A stretch of 64,000 nucleotides of DNA from CALKGK01 sp964649515 (GCA_964649515.1 CAZYPV010000008.1:1-64000), one strand, 5' to 3'. Positions 17,785-25,931 are shown, counted from the stretch's first letter. The notes: generated by a model from the sequence alone, not told the origin. Numbers and translations are program-made.

Positions 17785-19014
17785 TTATGCTCCCATTCGT
17801 TTTTTCAATTCTTGATTGAGGGCTTCGAGAAAATCTTCTGTGGTGAGGTAATGATTTTCCGTCATTTCACTTCCATGAATGAGCAGCGCCAAATCTTTGG
17901 TCATCTTCCCTGCTTCCACCGTATCGATGCAAACGCGTTCCAGTGTTTGAGCGAATTTTCGAAGTTGCTCGTTTTCATCCAATTTCCCTCTAAAATCAAG
18001 GCCGCGCGTCCAAGCAAAAATAGAAGCAATGGGATTGGTTGAGGTCTTTTTTCCTTGTTGGTGTTGACGATAGTGTCGGGTTACCGTTCCATGTGCAGCC
18101 TCAGCCTCCATGGTTTTCCCGTCGGGAGTTACCAGTGTTGAAGTCATCAACCCGAGCGACCCAAAACCTTGAGCCACTGTGTCTGACTGAACATCACCGT
18201 CATAATTCTTACATGCCCAAACGAAGCCACCTTCCCATTTGAGGGCAGCAGCTACCATATCGTCGATCAAACGGTGTTCATATGTGATACCGGCCTCTTC
18301 GAAGCGGGTTTTGAACTCTTGATCATAGACCTCTTGAAAAATGTCTTTGAAACGGCCATCGTATGCCTTGAGGATCGTGTTTTTGGTAGAAAGATAGAGC
18401 GGCCATTGCTTTGCCAAGGCTTGATTCATGGACGAACGCGCGAACCCGTAGATGGACTCATCGGTGTTGTACATGCTCATTGCTACACCATCTCCTTTGA
18501 AATCATAAACTTCCCAAGATTGACTTTCTCCTCCATCTTCAGGAACGAAAGTCATCGTCAGCTTCCCTTTTCCCTTAATCAATGCGTCTGTTGCCTTATA
18601 CTGATCGCCAAAAGCGTGTCTACCAATGCAGATGGGTTTGGTCCAACCGGGCACCAATCTTGGCACATTTTGCATCATGATGGGCTCTCTAAAAACTGTT
18701 CCTCCGATGATATTTCTGATGGTACCGTTGGGAGATCTCCACATCTTTTTGAGACCGAATTCGCTCACACGATCTTCATCTGGAGTTATTGTGGCACATT
18801 TGATTCCAACATTGTACTTTTTAATTGCCTCCGCCGCGTCAATGGTAATTTGGTCATCGGTTTCATCTCGAGCCATGATTCCGAGATCGAAATATTTGAT
18901 ATCGATATCGAGGTATGGGAAGATGAGTTTGTCTTTAATAAATTTCCAAATGACACGCGTCATTTCGTCCCCATCGAGTTCTACGACGGGATTGGCCACT
19001 TTGATTTTTTCCAT
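17785..19014 (-). CDS. icd: NADP-dependent isocitrate dehydrogenase, eukaryote-like type
   Basis: 409 residues. VANPVVELDGDEMTRVIW at the N-terminus, the substrate-binding segment RSPNGTIRNIIGGTVFREP and LTSTLVTPDGKTMEAEAAHG-type sequence near residue 300 are those of the IDH1/IDH2-like subfamily (type II, homodimeric), not the E. coli Icd type. It oxidises isocitrate to 2-oxoglutarate with NADP. It has its own -7 box and a terminator, so it is monocistronic. Aconitase, the preceding cycle enzyme, is encoded at 33964-36231. Confidence 0.96.
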   Translation of the reverse strand: MEKIKVANPVVELDGDEMTRVIWKFIKDKLIFPYLDIDIKYFDLGIMARDETDDQITIDAAEAIKKYNVGIKCATITPDEDRVSEFGLKKMWRSPNGTIRNIIGGTVFREPIMMQNVPRLVPGWTKPICIGRHAFGDQYKATDALIKGKGKLTMTFVPEDGGESQSWEVYDFKGDGVAMSMYNTDESIYGFARSSMNQALAKQWPLYLSTKNTILKAYDGRFKDIFQEVYDQEFKTRFEEAGITYEHRLIDDMVAAALKWEGGFVWACKNYDGDVQSDTVAQGFGSLGLMTSTLVTPDGKTMEAEAAHGTVTRHYRQHQQGKKTSTNPIASIFAWTRGLDFRGKLDENEQLRKFAQTLERVCIDTVEAGKMTKDLALLIHGSEMTENHYLTTEDFLEALNQELKKRMGA

Positions 19015-19048
19015 GGGTAGTAAGATCCTGAATACTTTTGAAGAGCTA

Positions 19049-19056
19049 CAAAGGTA
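19049..19056 (-). promoter_or_regulatory. -7 box of icd
   Basis: TACCTTTG on the minus strand, an exact TAnnTTTG match, 34 nt upstream of the icd ATG. The -33 region is not convincing. Confidence 0.45.
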
Positions 19057-19107
19057 TTGAATTCCTTGAACCTAAAGTAGAAAAGATCAAGAATTGAATC
19101 AACAAAT

Positions 19108-19136
19108 AAGGCTCCAACGTTCAACGTCAGAGCCTT
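19108..19136 (-). terminator. Terminator of ndk
   Basis: A 7-bp stem AAGGCTC/GAGCCTT with an inner ACGTT/AACGT pairing. It lies 26 nt past the ndk stop. The T run is better on the plus strand (TTTTT) than on the minus strand (TTATTTGTT), so efficiency for ndk is uncertain. Confidence 0.6.
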
Positions 19137-19162
19137 TTTGGAAGTATTTTACAAGATCAGAA

Positions 19163-19567
19163 TTAAGCAAAAAAGAAGTCGCCCTCGATTTTAGCATTTT
19201 CATCGCTATCTGATCCGTGAACGGCGTTTGCTGCGATGGACTCAGCGAACTCAGCGCGGATTGTACCTGGAGCCGCCTCTTTTGGATTTGTTGCTCCGAT
19301 GAGTGTTCTGTAATCTTCTACTGCGTTGTCTTTTTCCAAGATTGCTGCAACGATTGGACCTGAAGTCATGTACTCCACCAATTCACCGTAGAACGGTCTT
19401 TCGGCGTGAACTTCGTAGAATTTCTTTGCTTGATCGTTTGAAAGAGTTGTCCACTTCATCTCAACGATAGAGAATCCTGCTTGGATAATACGATCGATAA
19501 TTTTTCCTGTGTTCCCAGCTGCGGTTGCATCTGGTTTAATCATTGTGAAGGTTTTTGTACCAGCCAT
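19163..19567 (-). CDS. ndk: Nucleoside-diphosphate kinase
   Basis: 134 residues after choosing the start at MAGTKTFTMIKPDATAAGN, which matches the family N-terminus; a longer in-frame extension would include the promoter. The phosphorylated His lies in the NAVHGSDSDENA segment near the C-terminus. It balances NTP pools by transferring the gamma phosphate of ATP to NDPs. It stands alone, with a -7 box upstream and a terminator downstream. It is divergent from rocD, with about 1 kb of repeat-rich DNA between them. Confidence 0.96.
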   Translation of the reverse strand: MAGTKTFTMIKPDATAAGNTGKIIDRIIQAGFSIVEMKWTTLSNDQAKKFYEVHAERPFYGELVEYMTSGPIVAAILEKDNAVEDYRTLIGATNPKEAAPGTIRAEFAESIAANAVHGSDSDENAKIEGDFFFA

Positions 19568-19590
19568 TTTCTTTTTTTTCAAAATCTGTG

Positions 19591-19598
19591 CAAAAGTA
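19591..19598 (-). promoter_or_regulatory. -7 box of ndk
   Basis: TACTTTTG on the minus strand, an exact TAnnTTTG match 23 nt upstream of the ndk ATG. No clear -33 element at 19 nt. Confidence 0.45.
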
Positions 19599-19636
19599 CG
19601 AAGATTTATTCGATCGTAGTTTGAATCGTGCGGGTT

Positions 19637-19674
19637 AAAAAAATAGGCCTGGCCGACAATTGTCAACCAGGCCT
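19637..19674 (-). terminator. Terminator-like hairpin with no matching gene
   Basis: AGGCCTGG/CCAGGCCT (19645-19652 and 19667-19674) is a perfect 8-bp stem with a 14-nt loop that itself contains ACAATTGT. On the minus strand it is followed by ATTTTTTTAA. It therefore looks like a terminator for a leftward transcript arriving from the repeat region, but no minus-strand gene is visible between here and the rocD terminator. Confidence 0.6.
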
Positions 19675-19722
19675 CGCCTAATGAAAAAAATCAATCTTCG
19701 ACCGACTCCATATAAGAAGGGG

Positions 19723-19812
19723 GCGGCAAGTGACACATGTGAGGCGATCATCACTCTCTCCCAATGCTGATCTTTAACTATAGCCACATGACCTCATTTG
19801 AGCACTTGCCGC
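19723..19812. repeat. Long imperfect inverted repeat
   Basis: GCGGCAAGTG (19723-19732) pairs exactly with CACTTGCCGC (19803-19812), and the pairing continues imperfectly inward (CACATGTGAGG with CCTCATTTGAG). The arms total about 22 bp and the loop is about 48 nt. It lies between the orphan terminator and the tandem repeat array. It could be an RNA structure or the remains of a small mobile element; neither is proven. Confidence 0.55.
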
Positions 19813-19924
19813 TTTTCTTTGGAGAATTTTTCGGGTTTTTAAAGACGTTTCTTTGGTGTTTTGACGGAGGGATGTTTGGGAAGTCACAATGATTTTTGAG
19901 AATTCGTTTTGATGTTGGAAGTTG

Positions 19925-20414
19925 GCTATCCATTTACGTCGCCAAAGTTGGAGATAGGAGCTTACTACACCGCTCTCTGCTCTCATTCTTGCTCTAAAAA
20001 ACAGCTATCCATTTACGTCGCCGAAGTTGGATATAGGAGCTAACTGCCACGCTCTCCGCTCTCATTCTCGCTCTGAAAAACAGCTATCCATTTACGTCGC
20101 CAAAGTTGGAGATAGGAGCTTACTACACCGCTCTCTGCTCTCATTCTTGCTCTAAAAAACAGCTATCCATTTACGTCGCCGAAGTTGGATATAGGAGCTA
20201 ACTGCCACGCTCTCCGCTCTCATTCTCGCTCTGAAAAACAGCTATCCATTTACGTCGCCAAAGTTGGAGATAGGAGCTAACTGCCACGCTCTCCGCTCTC
20301 ATTCTTGCTCTATAAAAGCTATCCATTTACGTCGCCAAAGTTGGAAAAGGAACTATCTACACCGCTCTCCGCTCTCATTCTTGCTCTGAAAAACAGCTAT
20401 CCATTTACGTCGCC
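19925..20414 (-). repeat. Left tandem array of the 79-bp repeat (7 cores)
   Basis: The 19-base core GCTATCCATTTACGTCGCC occurs without change at 19925, 20004, 20083, 20162, 20241, 20318 and 20396, giving steps of 79, 79, 79, 79, 77 and 78 bp. The sequence between cores is also repeated, so this is a true tandem repeat without unique spacers. Units alternate in two variants (see findings). Compared with the right array at 25533-25830, these units are inverted: on the minus strand they begin GGCGACGTAAATGG. No gene is seen within the array. Confidence 0.9.
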
Positions 20415-20534
20415 AAATCCCAAAACGTTTTTGAAACCAACATTAATTCCACTTCACCTGTTCTACCCGAACTCAATTTCAAACCAATCATTCCTCACCA
20501 ATATTCTCTCTTCCGCATCACTCCTATTTTGAGC

Positions 20535-20565
20535 TTGTTCTCGCAAAACCTTTTCAATAGCTTTG
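20535..20565 (+). promoter_or_regulatory. Promoter of rocD
   Basis: TTG at 20535-20537, a 20-nt spacer and TAGCTTTG (20558-20565), an exact TAnnTTTG box. The leader to the ATG is about 20-27 nt. This is one of the best promoters in the window and lies between the repeat array and the gene. Confidence 0.6.
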
Positions 20566-20592
20566 TAGAACAATCAAAAACACCAAGAGAAG

Positions 20593-21876
20593 ATGGCTGA
20601 TATTATGGAAAAGAAATTGAGCTCTGAGGAGGCAATGAAATTGGAAAACGAACACGGTGCCCACAACTATCACCCACTACCGGTGGTACTTGATCGAGGG
20701 GAAGGTGTTTTTGTTTGGGACCTAGAAGGAAAGAAATATTTTGATTTCCTATCAGCATACTCTGCTGTCAACCAAGGACACTGCCACCCAAAGATTGTAA
20801 ATGCGATGACAACGCAAGCGCAAAAATTGACCTTGACCTCACGTGCTTTTTACAACTCGGTGCTCGGAGAATATGAAAAATTCATCACTGAATATTTCGG
20901 TTTTGAAAAAGTGCTCCCAATGAACACCGGCGCAGAAGCCGTTGAAACTGCGATCAAAATCTGCAGAAAATGGGCTTATGAGAAGAAAGGCATTGCTCAA
21001 GATCAAGCCATCATTGTTGTATGTGAACAGAATTTTCACGGTAGGACGACTACCATTGTCAGTTTTAGTGATGATCAGGATGCAAGAAAGAGCTTCGGCC
21101 CATACACTCCAGGATTTGTTAGTGTCCCTTACAACGACCTAGATGCACTAGAAAAAGCGATGGGCATGCCAAATGTGGCTGGTTTTCTTGTTGAACCAAT
21201 TCAAGGTGAAGCTGGAGTGAACACGCCTTCTGAGGATTACATTGCAAAAGCGGCAGACATCTGTCGTAAAAACAACGCCCTTCTCATTGCTGACGAAGTT
21301 CAGACGGGAATTGCTCGAACCGGTTCACTTTTGGCAGTGTGCGGAAACTGCAGCTGTGAAGGGCATTGTGAACAGCAGCCTTCTTACACCAAACCGGACT
21401 TACTTATCCTTGGTAAAGCGCTATCAGGAGGAGCTTATCCTGTTTCTGCAGTGCTTTCAGACAACCATATTATGGAAGTCATCAAACCTGGACAACACGG
21501 ATCTACCTTTGGCGGGAACCCCGTCGCGGGAGAGGTGGCCATGGCCGCTTTAAAAGTTGTAACTGAAGAAAAATTAGCACAGAATGCCCGCAAATTGGGT
21601 CAGATCTTCAGAACTGAAATGCAAAAGCTCGTTGATGAAAGCCCACTTTTGAAAGGAGTTCGTGGAAAAGGGCTATTGAATGCTGTGTTGATTAACGATA
21701 CCCCAGAGAGTAAAACTGCTTGGAATCTTTGTGTTGCGATGAAAGACAACGGACTTTTGGCCAAACCTACTCATGGAAACATCATCCGATTTGCACCTCC
21801 TTTAGTAATGACGGAATCTCAACTCATGGAGTGCGTTGCGATTATTCGAAAAACCTTTTTGGATTACCAGTCCTAA
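20593..21876 (+). CDS. rocD: Ornithine-oxo-acid transaminase
   Basis: 427 residues of the class III PLP aminotransferases. NYHPLPVVLDRGEGVFVWD, LPMNTGAEAVETAIK, the ADEVQTGIARTG loop and the PLP lysine in LILGKALSGG match ornithine aminotransferases. A Cys-rich insertion (CGNCSCEGHC) ahead of the lysine is a feature I associate with Bacteroidota RocD. It converts ornithine and 2-oxoglutarate to glutamate semialdehyde and glutamate, and so serves arginine and ornithine breakdown. It has its own promoter and a terminator. It could use arginine released by the cyanophycin locus at 37.6-46.4 kb, but no arginase is seen in the window. Confidence 0.94.
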   Translation: MADIMEKKLSSEEAMKLENEHGAHNYHPLPVVLDRGEGVFVWDLEGKKYFDFLSAYSAVNQGHCHPKIVNAMTTQAQKLTLTSRAFYNSVLGEYEKFITEYFGFEKVLPMNTGAEAVETAIKICRKWAYEKKGIAQDQAIIVVCEQNFHGRTTTIVSFSDDQDARKSFGPYTPGFVSVPYNDLDALEKAMGMPNVAGFLVEPIQGEAGVNTPSEDYIAKAADICRKNNALLIADEVQTGIARTGSLLAVCGNCSCEGHCEQQPSYTKPDLLILGKALSGGAYPVSAVLSDNHIMEVIKPGQHGSTFGGNPVAGEVAMAALKVVTEEKLAQNARKLGQIFRTEMQKLVDESPLLKGVRGKGLLNAVLINDTPESKTAWNLCVAMKDNGLLAKPTHGNIIRFAPPLVMTESQLMECVAIIRKTFLDYQS

Positions 21877-21891
21877 TGAATCAAAAGCAAG

Positions 21892-21930
21892 AAAAAGCCG
21901 AGCATTTTTTTACAAAGTGCTCGGCTTTTT
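21892..21930. terminator. Bidirectional terminator between rocD and the cysteine synthase gene
   Basis: AAAAAGCCGAGCA (21892-21904) and TGCTCGGCTTTTT (21918-21930) form a perfect 13-bp stem with A/T tails on both strands. It serves the two convergent genes. Confidence 0.9.
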
Positions 21931-21949
21931 AATGTCTCCTTTAATGGGT

Positions 21950-22930
21950 TTACATGAACCCAACGCTCTTCATCCAATCGTCGTTATATACTTTCCCCAC
22001 ATATCTACTACCGTGATCGTGGAAAAGGACAACCACAACATCATCCGGAGTAAGCTGATCTTTGAGTTGACGAAGACCTTGGAAAGCCGATCCGCAGGAA
22101 TATCCTAGGAACAAGCCTTCTTTCTCCGCCAATTCTCGTGCGGCCAAGGCTCCGTCTTTATCGGTGACCTTCTCGAAGTAATCAATCACATCGAAGTCAA
22201 CATTTTTGGGAAGGATGTCTTCTCCGATACCTTCTGTGATGTAGCTGTGGATTTCATTCTCGTCAAACTCCCCTGTTTCATGGTACTTCTTGAAGACGGA
22301 GCCATAAGTATCAATACCCCAAATCTTAATGTTTGGATTTTTTTCTTTCAAAAATTTCCCAACTCCAGAAATGGTTCCTCCAGTACCTACTCCAACCACG
22401 AAATGGGTGATTTTACCCTCGGTTTGTTCCCAAATTTCGGGACCCGTTGTTTCGTAGTGAGCTTGTCGATTACTAAGGTTATCATATTGGTTCACCCAAA
22501 AAGAATTGGGAATCTCTTTACTTAACCGCTCTGCCACAGAATAATAGGAATCTGGGTGATCTGGAGCTACATTCGTCGGACAAACATGAACTTCAGCTCC
22601 CACTGCTCTGAGCACGTCAAATTTCTCTTTGGACTGTTTGTCTGAAGAAGTACAAATGAGCTTATATCCCTTCACGATACACGCAAGGGCGAGGCCCATA
22701 CCTGTGTTCCCGCTTGTACATTCAATAACGGTACCACCGGGTTTGATTTTTCCTTCCCGTTCAGCATCTTCGACCATCTTCAGGGCCATTCTGTCTTTTA
22801 CTGAGTTCCCCGGATTGAAGTACTCGACCTTGGCAAGGATGGTTCCTGGCAAGTCTTCTGCAATCCTGTTCAACTTGATCATTGGTGTATTCCCAATGGC
22901 TCCTAAAATGTTATCAAATACCTTCTTCAT
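21950..22930 (-). CDS. PLP-dependent cysteine synthase / cystathionine beta-synthase family protein
   Basis: 326 residues, fold type II PLP enzyme. GNTPMIKLN near the start, the PLP lysine in NPGNSVKDRMA, ECTSGNTGMGLA and the phosphate loop VGTGGTISG are visible. The stretch SSDKQSKEKFDVLRAVGAEV and the YHETGEFDENEIHSYITEGIGED region are closer to cystathionine beta-synthase catalytic domains than to CysK, but there are no C-terminal CBS domains. It could make cysteine from O-acetylserine or cystathionine from serine and homocysteine; sequence alone does not decide. It has its own -7 box, 17 nt from the ATG. Confidence 0.88.
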   Translation of the reverse strand: MKKVFDNILGAIGNTPMIKLNRIAEDLPGTILAKVEYFNPGNSVKDRMALKMVEDAEREGKIKPGGTVIECTSGNTGMGLALACIVKGYKLICTSSDKQSKEKFDVLRAVGAEVHVCPTNVAPDHPDSYYSVAERLSKEIPNSFWVNQYDNLSNRQAHYETTGPEIWEQTEGKITHFVVGVGTGGTISGVGKFLKEKNPNIKIWGIDTYGSVFKKYHETGEFDENEIHSYITEGIGEDILPKNVDFDVIDYFEKVTDKDGALAARELAEKEGLFLGYSCGSAFQGLRQLKDQLTPDDVVVVLFHDHGSRYVGKVYNDDWMKSVGFM

Positions 22931-22947
22931 TTCGAAATTTTCTGAAG

Positions 22948-22955
22948 CAAAGGTA
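22948..22955 (-). promoter_or_regulatory. -7 box of the cysteine synthase family gene
   Basis: TACCTTTG on the minus strand, an exact match to TAnnTTTG, placed in the short gap between the upstream permease stop and this gene's ATG. Confidence 0.4.
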
Positions 22956-22962
22956 GTGTAAA

Positions 22963-24486
22963 CTAGTCGAAACGAATGGCTTTCACGGGGCGGATTCTTG
23001 CCACATACCAGGCGGGTAATATCATCATCAGAATGCAGATGAAGAAAGTCAAAATTTGCACCAAAAAGATGGAAAGAAAATCAAATTCGATGGGCACTGC
23101 AGTAACATAGTAGCTTTCTGGATCAAGACGGATGAGCCGCGTTTTATCTTGCAAGAGGGCAATTCCAAAGCCCAATAGGTTTCCGATCGCAATTCCCTTC
23201 AAAATAATTCCTCCCGCATGACGAACGAAGATCTTCATAATCCCCGAATTGTTCATCCCAAATGCTTTGAGCAAGCCGATCATATTGGTGCGTTCTAGAA
23301 TGATGATCAGCAAAGCCGAGGTCATATTCACAACTGCAATCAATATCATCATCCAAATGATCAGACTCACATTGAGATCGAGCATTTCAAGCCACGAAAA
23401 TATTTCCGGATTCCGATCGGTGATGCTTACGGTTTGTAAGAAATAGGGTACTTCGTCAGTCACTTTTTCATAAAGCTCTTCCAAGCGTTTATAGTCTTCT
23501 ACCAAGACCTCAAAGCCACCAGTATAATGAATATAACTTCCCTCACCTCCTGTTCTCACTAGCTGGTAATTACAATAATCCGTTGATCCATCAGGGTTTT
23601 TAGAGAAGACAAATTGAACTTGAGCTGAATCTGGAATGGTGGTGCTTCTGTCTGAAACATGAAGTGTGATTGTGGTATCGCCTTGTGGCATGAATTCAAA
23701 AGGACCTTCTCCACGCCAATTGGTGTTCCAACGGTAATTGAGACGAGTCATTCCACCATAGCCCAAGCCTTCAATTTTAAACTGACCATCTTTACAATTC
23801 TCGTCCGACACCCGTATTTGAGCTTCCACGCCCCAGGCATTTACTTTTTGAAGGTGATGGAGGTCAACGAAAACAAATTGTTGGTCAAACTCTTTTAATC
23901 CTGTATCATAAATTCCCGTAACGACGAAGTTTCGCGGTTTAATGTCGCCTTCTTGAAGCACAAAATAAAGCGTCACCTTATCGTTCAGATCAATTTTCAG
24001 TCGTTTTGCAATCGCTGAGGATATGAGAACCCCTTCATTCTTCTCCCCTTTTTTGATTTGAATCAGCTCACCTTCGACCAAGGACTTTTGGAAGAAGGTC
24101 CAATCGTAATCATCCCAAACTCCTTTAATAATAACTCCTTGAAGATTCTCTTTTGTTTCTAAAATCCCAGGTTTACTTGCGAAGGTCTGAATGCCCTTCA
24201 CCCCTTGAATGGAGTCGATACGATCGTAGAACGCCTGCTTGATCTCGAGTCTGCTCGTTTCCTGCGTGTAATTACTATTGTTCGAGAGGATTTGTATGTG
24301 TGAACCAAAGCCAACCACTTTATTGCTCACTTCGTTTTGAAATCCTTTAACAATTGATATGGACAAAATCATGAGGGCCACTCCGAGAGCAACTCCAGAA
24401 ATAGCAATTCCCACAATGGGTCGGGAAAGTTCATTCTTACCCGTTCGTCCTGAAATTCTTTTCGCTATCAATTTGCTCAAATCCAT
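22963..24486 (-). CDS. ABC transporter permease, LolC/LolE-FtsX type
   Basis: About 507 residues. An N-terminal membrane helix (IVGIAISGVALGVALMILSISIV) is followed by a large periplasmic domain, then three C-terminal helices of the FtsX domain, ending in ARIRPVKAIRFD. This layout fits the LolCE family that extracts outer-membrane lipoproteins. The ATPase partner is not encoded nearby. The start at MDLSKLIAKRISGR is chosen because an exact -7 box ends 7 nt before it and the longer frame would begin ahead of the promoter. Confidence 0.85.
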   Translation of the reverse strand: MDLSKLIAKRISGRTGKNELSRPIVGIAISGVALGVALMILSISIVKGFQNEVSNKVVGFGSHIQILSNNSNYTQETSRLEIKQAFYDRIDSIQGVKGIQTFASKPGILETKENLQGVIIKGVWDDYDWTFFQKSLVEGELIQIKKGEKNEGVLISSAIAKRLKIDLNDKVTLYFVLQEGDIKPRNFVVTGIYDTGLKEFDQQFVFVDLHHLQKVNAWGVEAQIRVSDENCKDGQFKIEGLGYGGMTRLNYRWNTNWRGEGPFEFMPQGDTTITLHVSDRSTTIPDSAQVQFVFSKNPDGSTDYCNYQLVRTGGEGSYIHYTGGFEVLVEDYKRLEELYEKVTDEVPYFLQTVSITDRNPEIFSWLEMLDLNVSLIIWMMILIAVVNMTSALLIIILERTNMIGLLKAFGMNNSGIMKIFVRHAGGIILKGIAIGNLLGFGIALLQDKTRLIRLDPESYYVTAVPIEFDFLSIFLVQILTFFICILMMILPAWYVARIRPVKAIRFD

Positions 24487-24493
24487 ATCGTGA

Positions 24494-24501
24494 CAAAGGT
24501 A
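24494..24501 (-). promoter_or_regulatory. -7 box of the LolE-type permease gene
   Basis: TACCTTTG on the minus strand, exact TAnnTTTG, ending seven bases before the ATG. This implies a very short or absent leader. Confidence 0.45.
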
Positions 24502-24547
24502 ATTGAATGTCTGAAAGTATTTGAGCATCACATTTCACAGAAGTCCA

Positions 24548-25408
24548 TCAACTTTGAACCGGATCTTTGGCGAGCAGGCGGTAGGAAAACCAAGGAAGTT
24601 GAATCATCGAAGTAAGAACAGTGAAAAGATTCGAAAAGGGTTCTGGTGACTTCGATCGGTTGAGGCGAAAGTTAAACTCACAGCCATAATAGAACATGTG
24701 TTTAGCGGAGATGTGTTGGTGAGTTGATCTGATCCAAGCAATCATCTCATTTCGATACTTTTCATAGAGGTGTTCATTTCTCCTTTTCCCCGTTCTAAGG
24801 TTCAAGAGCCATCGCATCCCACATGCTTTCCTGTGTTTCTTAACTCCATTGGATTCAGTCTTACCCTTGATGTGAATGGACATGATGCGAGCAGGTAGTA
24901 TTTCGTTTGGATCCCGACTATTGTATTGGAGTGAGTCAAAAGTCACTTTGGTTATTCGATTGATGCGGGAGGGTAATAGTGTTCTTAATCGAACCAGATG
25001 ATCTGAAATTGTTTGCCCCGATCTTTCGGCCAAAAAATCGGTTTCAATATTGTAAAACGCTTGCTGAACTTTGCGTTTGAAGAACCAAGCGGTGGATTGA
25101 TTAATTTCAAACTGAATTGCCATTTCTACTGTCGATAGTCCTTGGTTTGACGAGGATAGGTGATGAATAATTTCAAAAGCTTTGAGCAATGAAAATTTAA
25201 TTTTGTGGAACAGTGTATGCGCTGTTGCTGACTCTTCATACCGGCATTTTTTGCACCTTCTGTGATGCCATTTTCGTCCGATAGTGAATTGTGAATGTTT
25301 GCATTTTCTACAAGTAAAACCCTCACCCCATTTTTTTTCAACGAGGAATTCAAAGCAAGAATGATCGTCGGGAAACTGCTTTTTAAAATCGGCTAGATTC
25401 AGCTGCAT
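24548..25408 (-). CDS. IS1595-type transposase-like protein, catalytic core not recognisable
   Basis: 286 residues. The N-terminus matches IS1595/ISXO2 transposases: FPDDHSCFEFLVEKKW, a zinc ribbon with two CxxC pairs (CRKCKHSQF and CKKCRYEES), ATAHTLFHKIK and a helix-turn-helix region with SSNQGLSTVEMAIQFEIN. The end, FNFRLNRSKSPEPFSNLFTVL, also resembles the family's C-terminus. In between, the VEVDET-type motif and the rest of the DDE/DDN triad are not visible, and the core is shorter than usual. It may be a decayed or domesticated transposase. No terminal inverted repeats were found at its edges. It starts 125 bp from the right repeat array. Confidence 0.7.
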   Translation of the reverse strand: MQLNLADFKKQFPDDHSCFEFLVEKKWGEGFTCRKCKHSQFTIGRKWHHRRCKKCRYEESATAHTLFHKIKFSLLKAFEIIHHLSSSNQGLSTVEMAIQFEINQSTAWFFKRKVQQAFYNIETDFLAERSGQTISDHLVRLRTLLPSRINRITKVTFDSLQYNSRDPNEILPARIMSIHIKGKTESNGVKKHRKACGMRWLLNLRTGKRRNEHLYEKYRNEMIAWIRSTHQHISAKHMFYYGCEFNFRLNRSKSPEPFSNLFTVLTSMIQLPWFSYRLLAKDPVQS

Positions 25409-25532
25409 AATCAGATGATTTAGTGGAATTAAAGTTAGGGGAACAGGTGCTTGAAGGCAAGTTCACTCACAAACTAGATGCACTCATTTACAAAGTTTTA
25501 GTTGTGATTTAATTTATAGGCATATTTATTTT

Positions 25533-25830
25533 GGCGACGTAAATGGATAGCTTTTGACAGAGCGAAAATCAAGACGAAGAGCGATGTGGCTATTCCTCAT
25601 TCTCATAACCTTGGTGACGTAAATGGATAACTTTTTGACAGAGCGAAAATCAGAACAAAGAGCGATGTGGCTATTCCACATTCTCATAACCTTCGCGACG
25701 TAAATGGATAGCTTTTTGACAGAGCGAAAATCAGGACAAAGAGCGATGAGACTGTATCACATTCTCATAACCTTGGCGACGTAAATGGATAGCTTTTGAC
25801 AGAGCGAAAATCAGAACAAAGAGCGATGTG
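25533..25830 (+). repeat. Right tandem array of the 80-81 bp repeat, running into a gap
   Basis: Four cores of GGCGACGTAAATGGATAGC or close variants start at 25533, 25613, 25694 and 25775 (steps 80, 81, 81). The core is the reverse complement of the left array's core. The rest of the unit (GACAGAGCGAAAATCAGAAC and so on) is a diverged relative of the left unit: both keep AGAGC, an A-rich stretch, AGAGCG and TGT at corresponding places. The array is cut by the N gap, so the copy number is unknown. The 124 bp between it and the transposase-like gene show no other feature. Confidence 0.88.
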
Positions 25831-25930
25831 NNNNNNNNNNNNNNNNNNNNNNNNNNNNNNNNNNNNNNNNNNNNNNNNNNNNNNNNNNNNNNNNNNNNNN
25901 NNNNNNNNNNNNNNNNNNNNNNNNNNNNNN
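25831..25930. other. Assembly gap (100 N)
   Basis: Exactly 100 N, the usual placeholder for a gap of unknown size. It follows a tandem repeat directly, so collapse of further repeat units is a likely cause. It also hides the upstream region of the NamZ-like gene. Confidence 0.95.
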
Positions 25931-25931
25931 C

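Noticed and set aside
19925..20414. CRISPR array
   Set aside because: The whole 79-bp unit repeats, not a short repeat with unique spacers, and no cas genes are present.
20305..20532. Protein gene in the repeat region
   Set aside because: The frame is formed by repeat sequence and low-complexity Pro/Ser/Leu codons with no family resemblance.
19925..25830. Integron attC cassettes or a composite transposon bounded by the two arrays
   Set aside because: There is no integrase or cassette ORF within the arrays. The enclosed rocD, cysteine synthase and permease genes look like ordinary core genes in mixed orientation, and no target duplications are seen.
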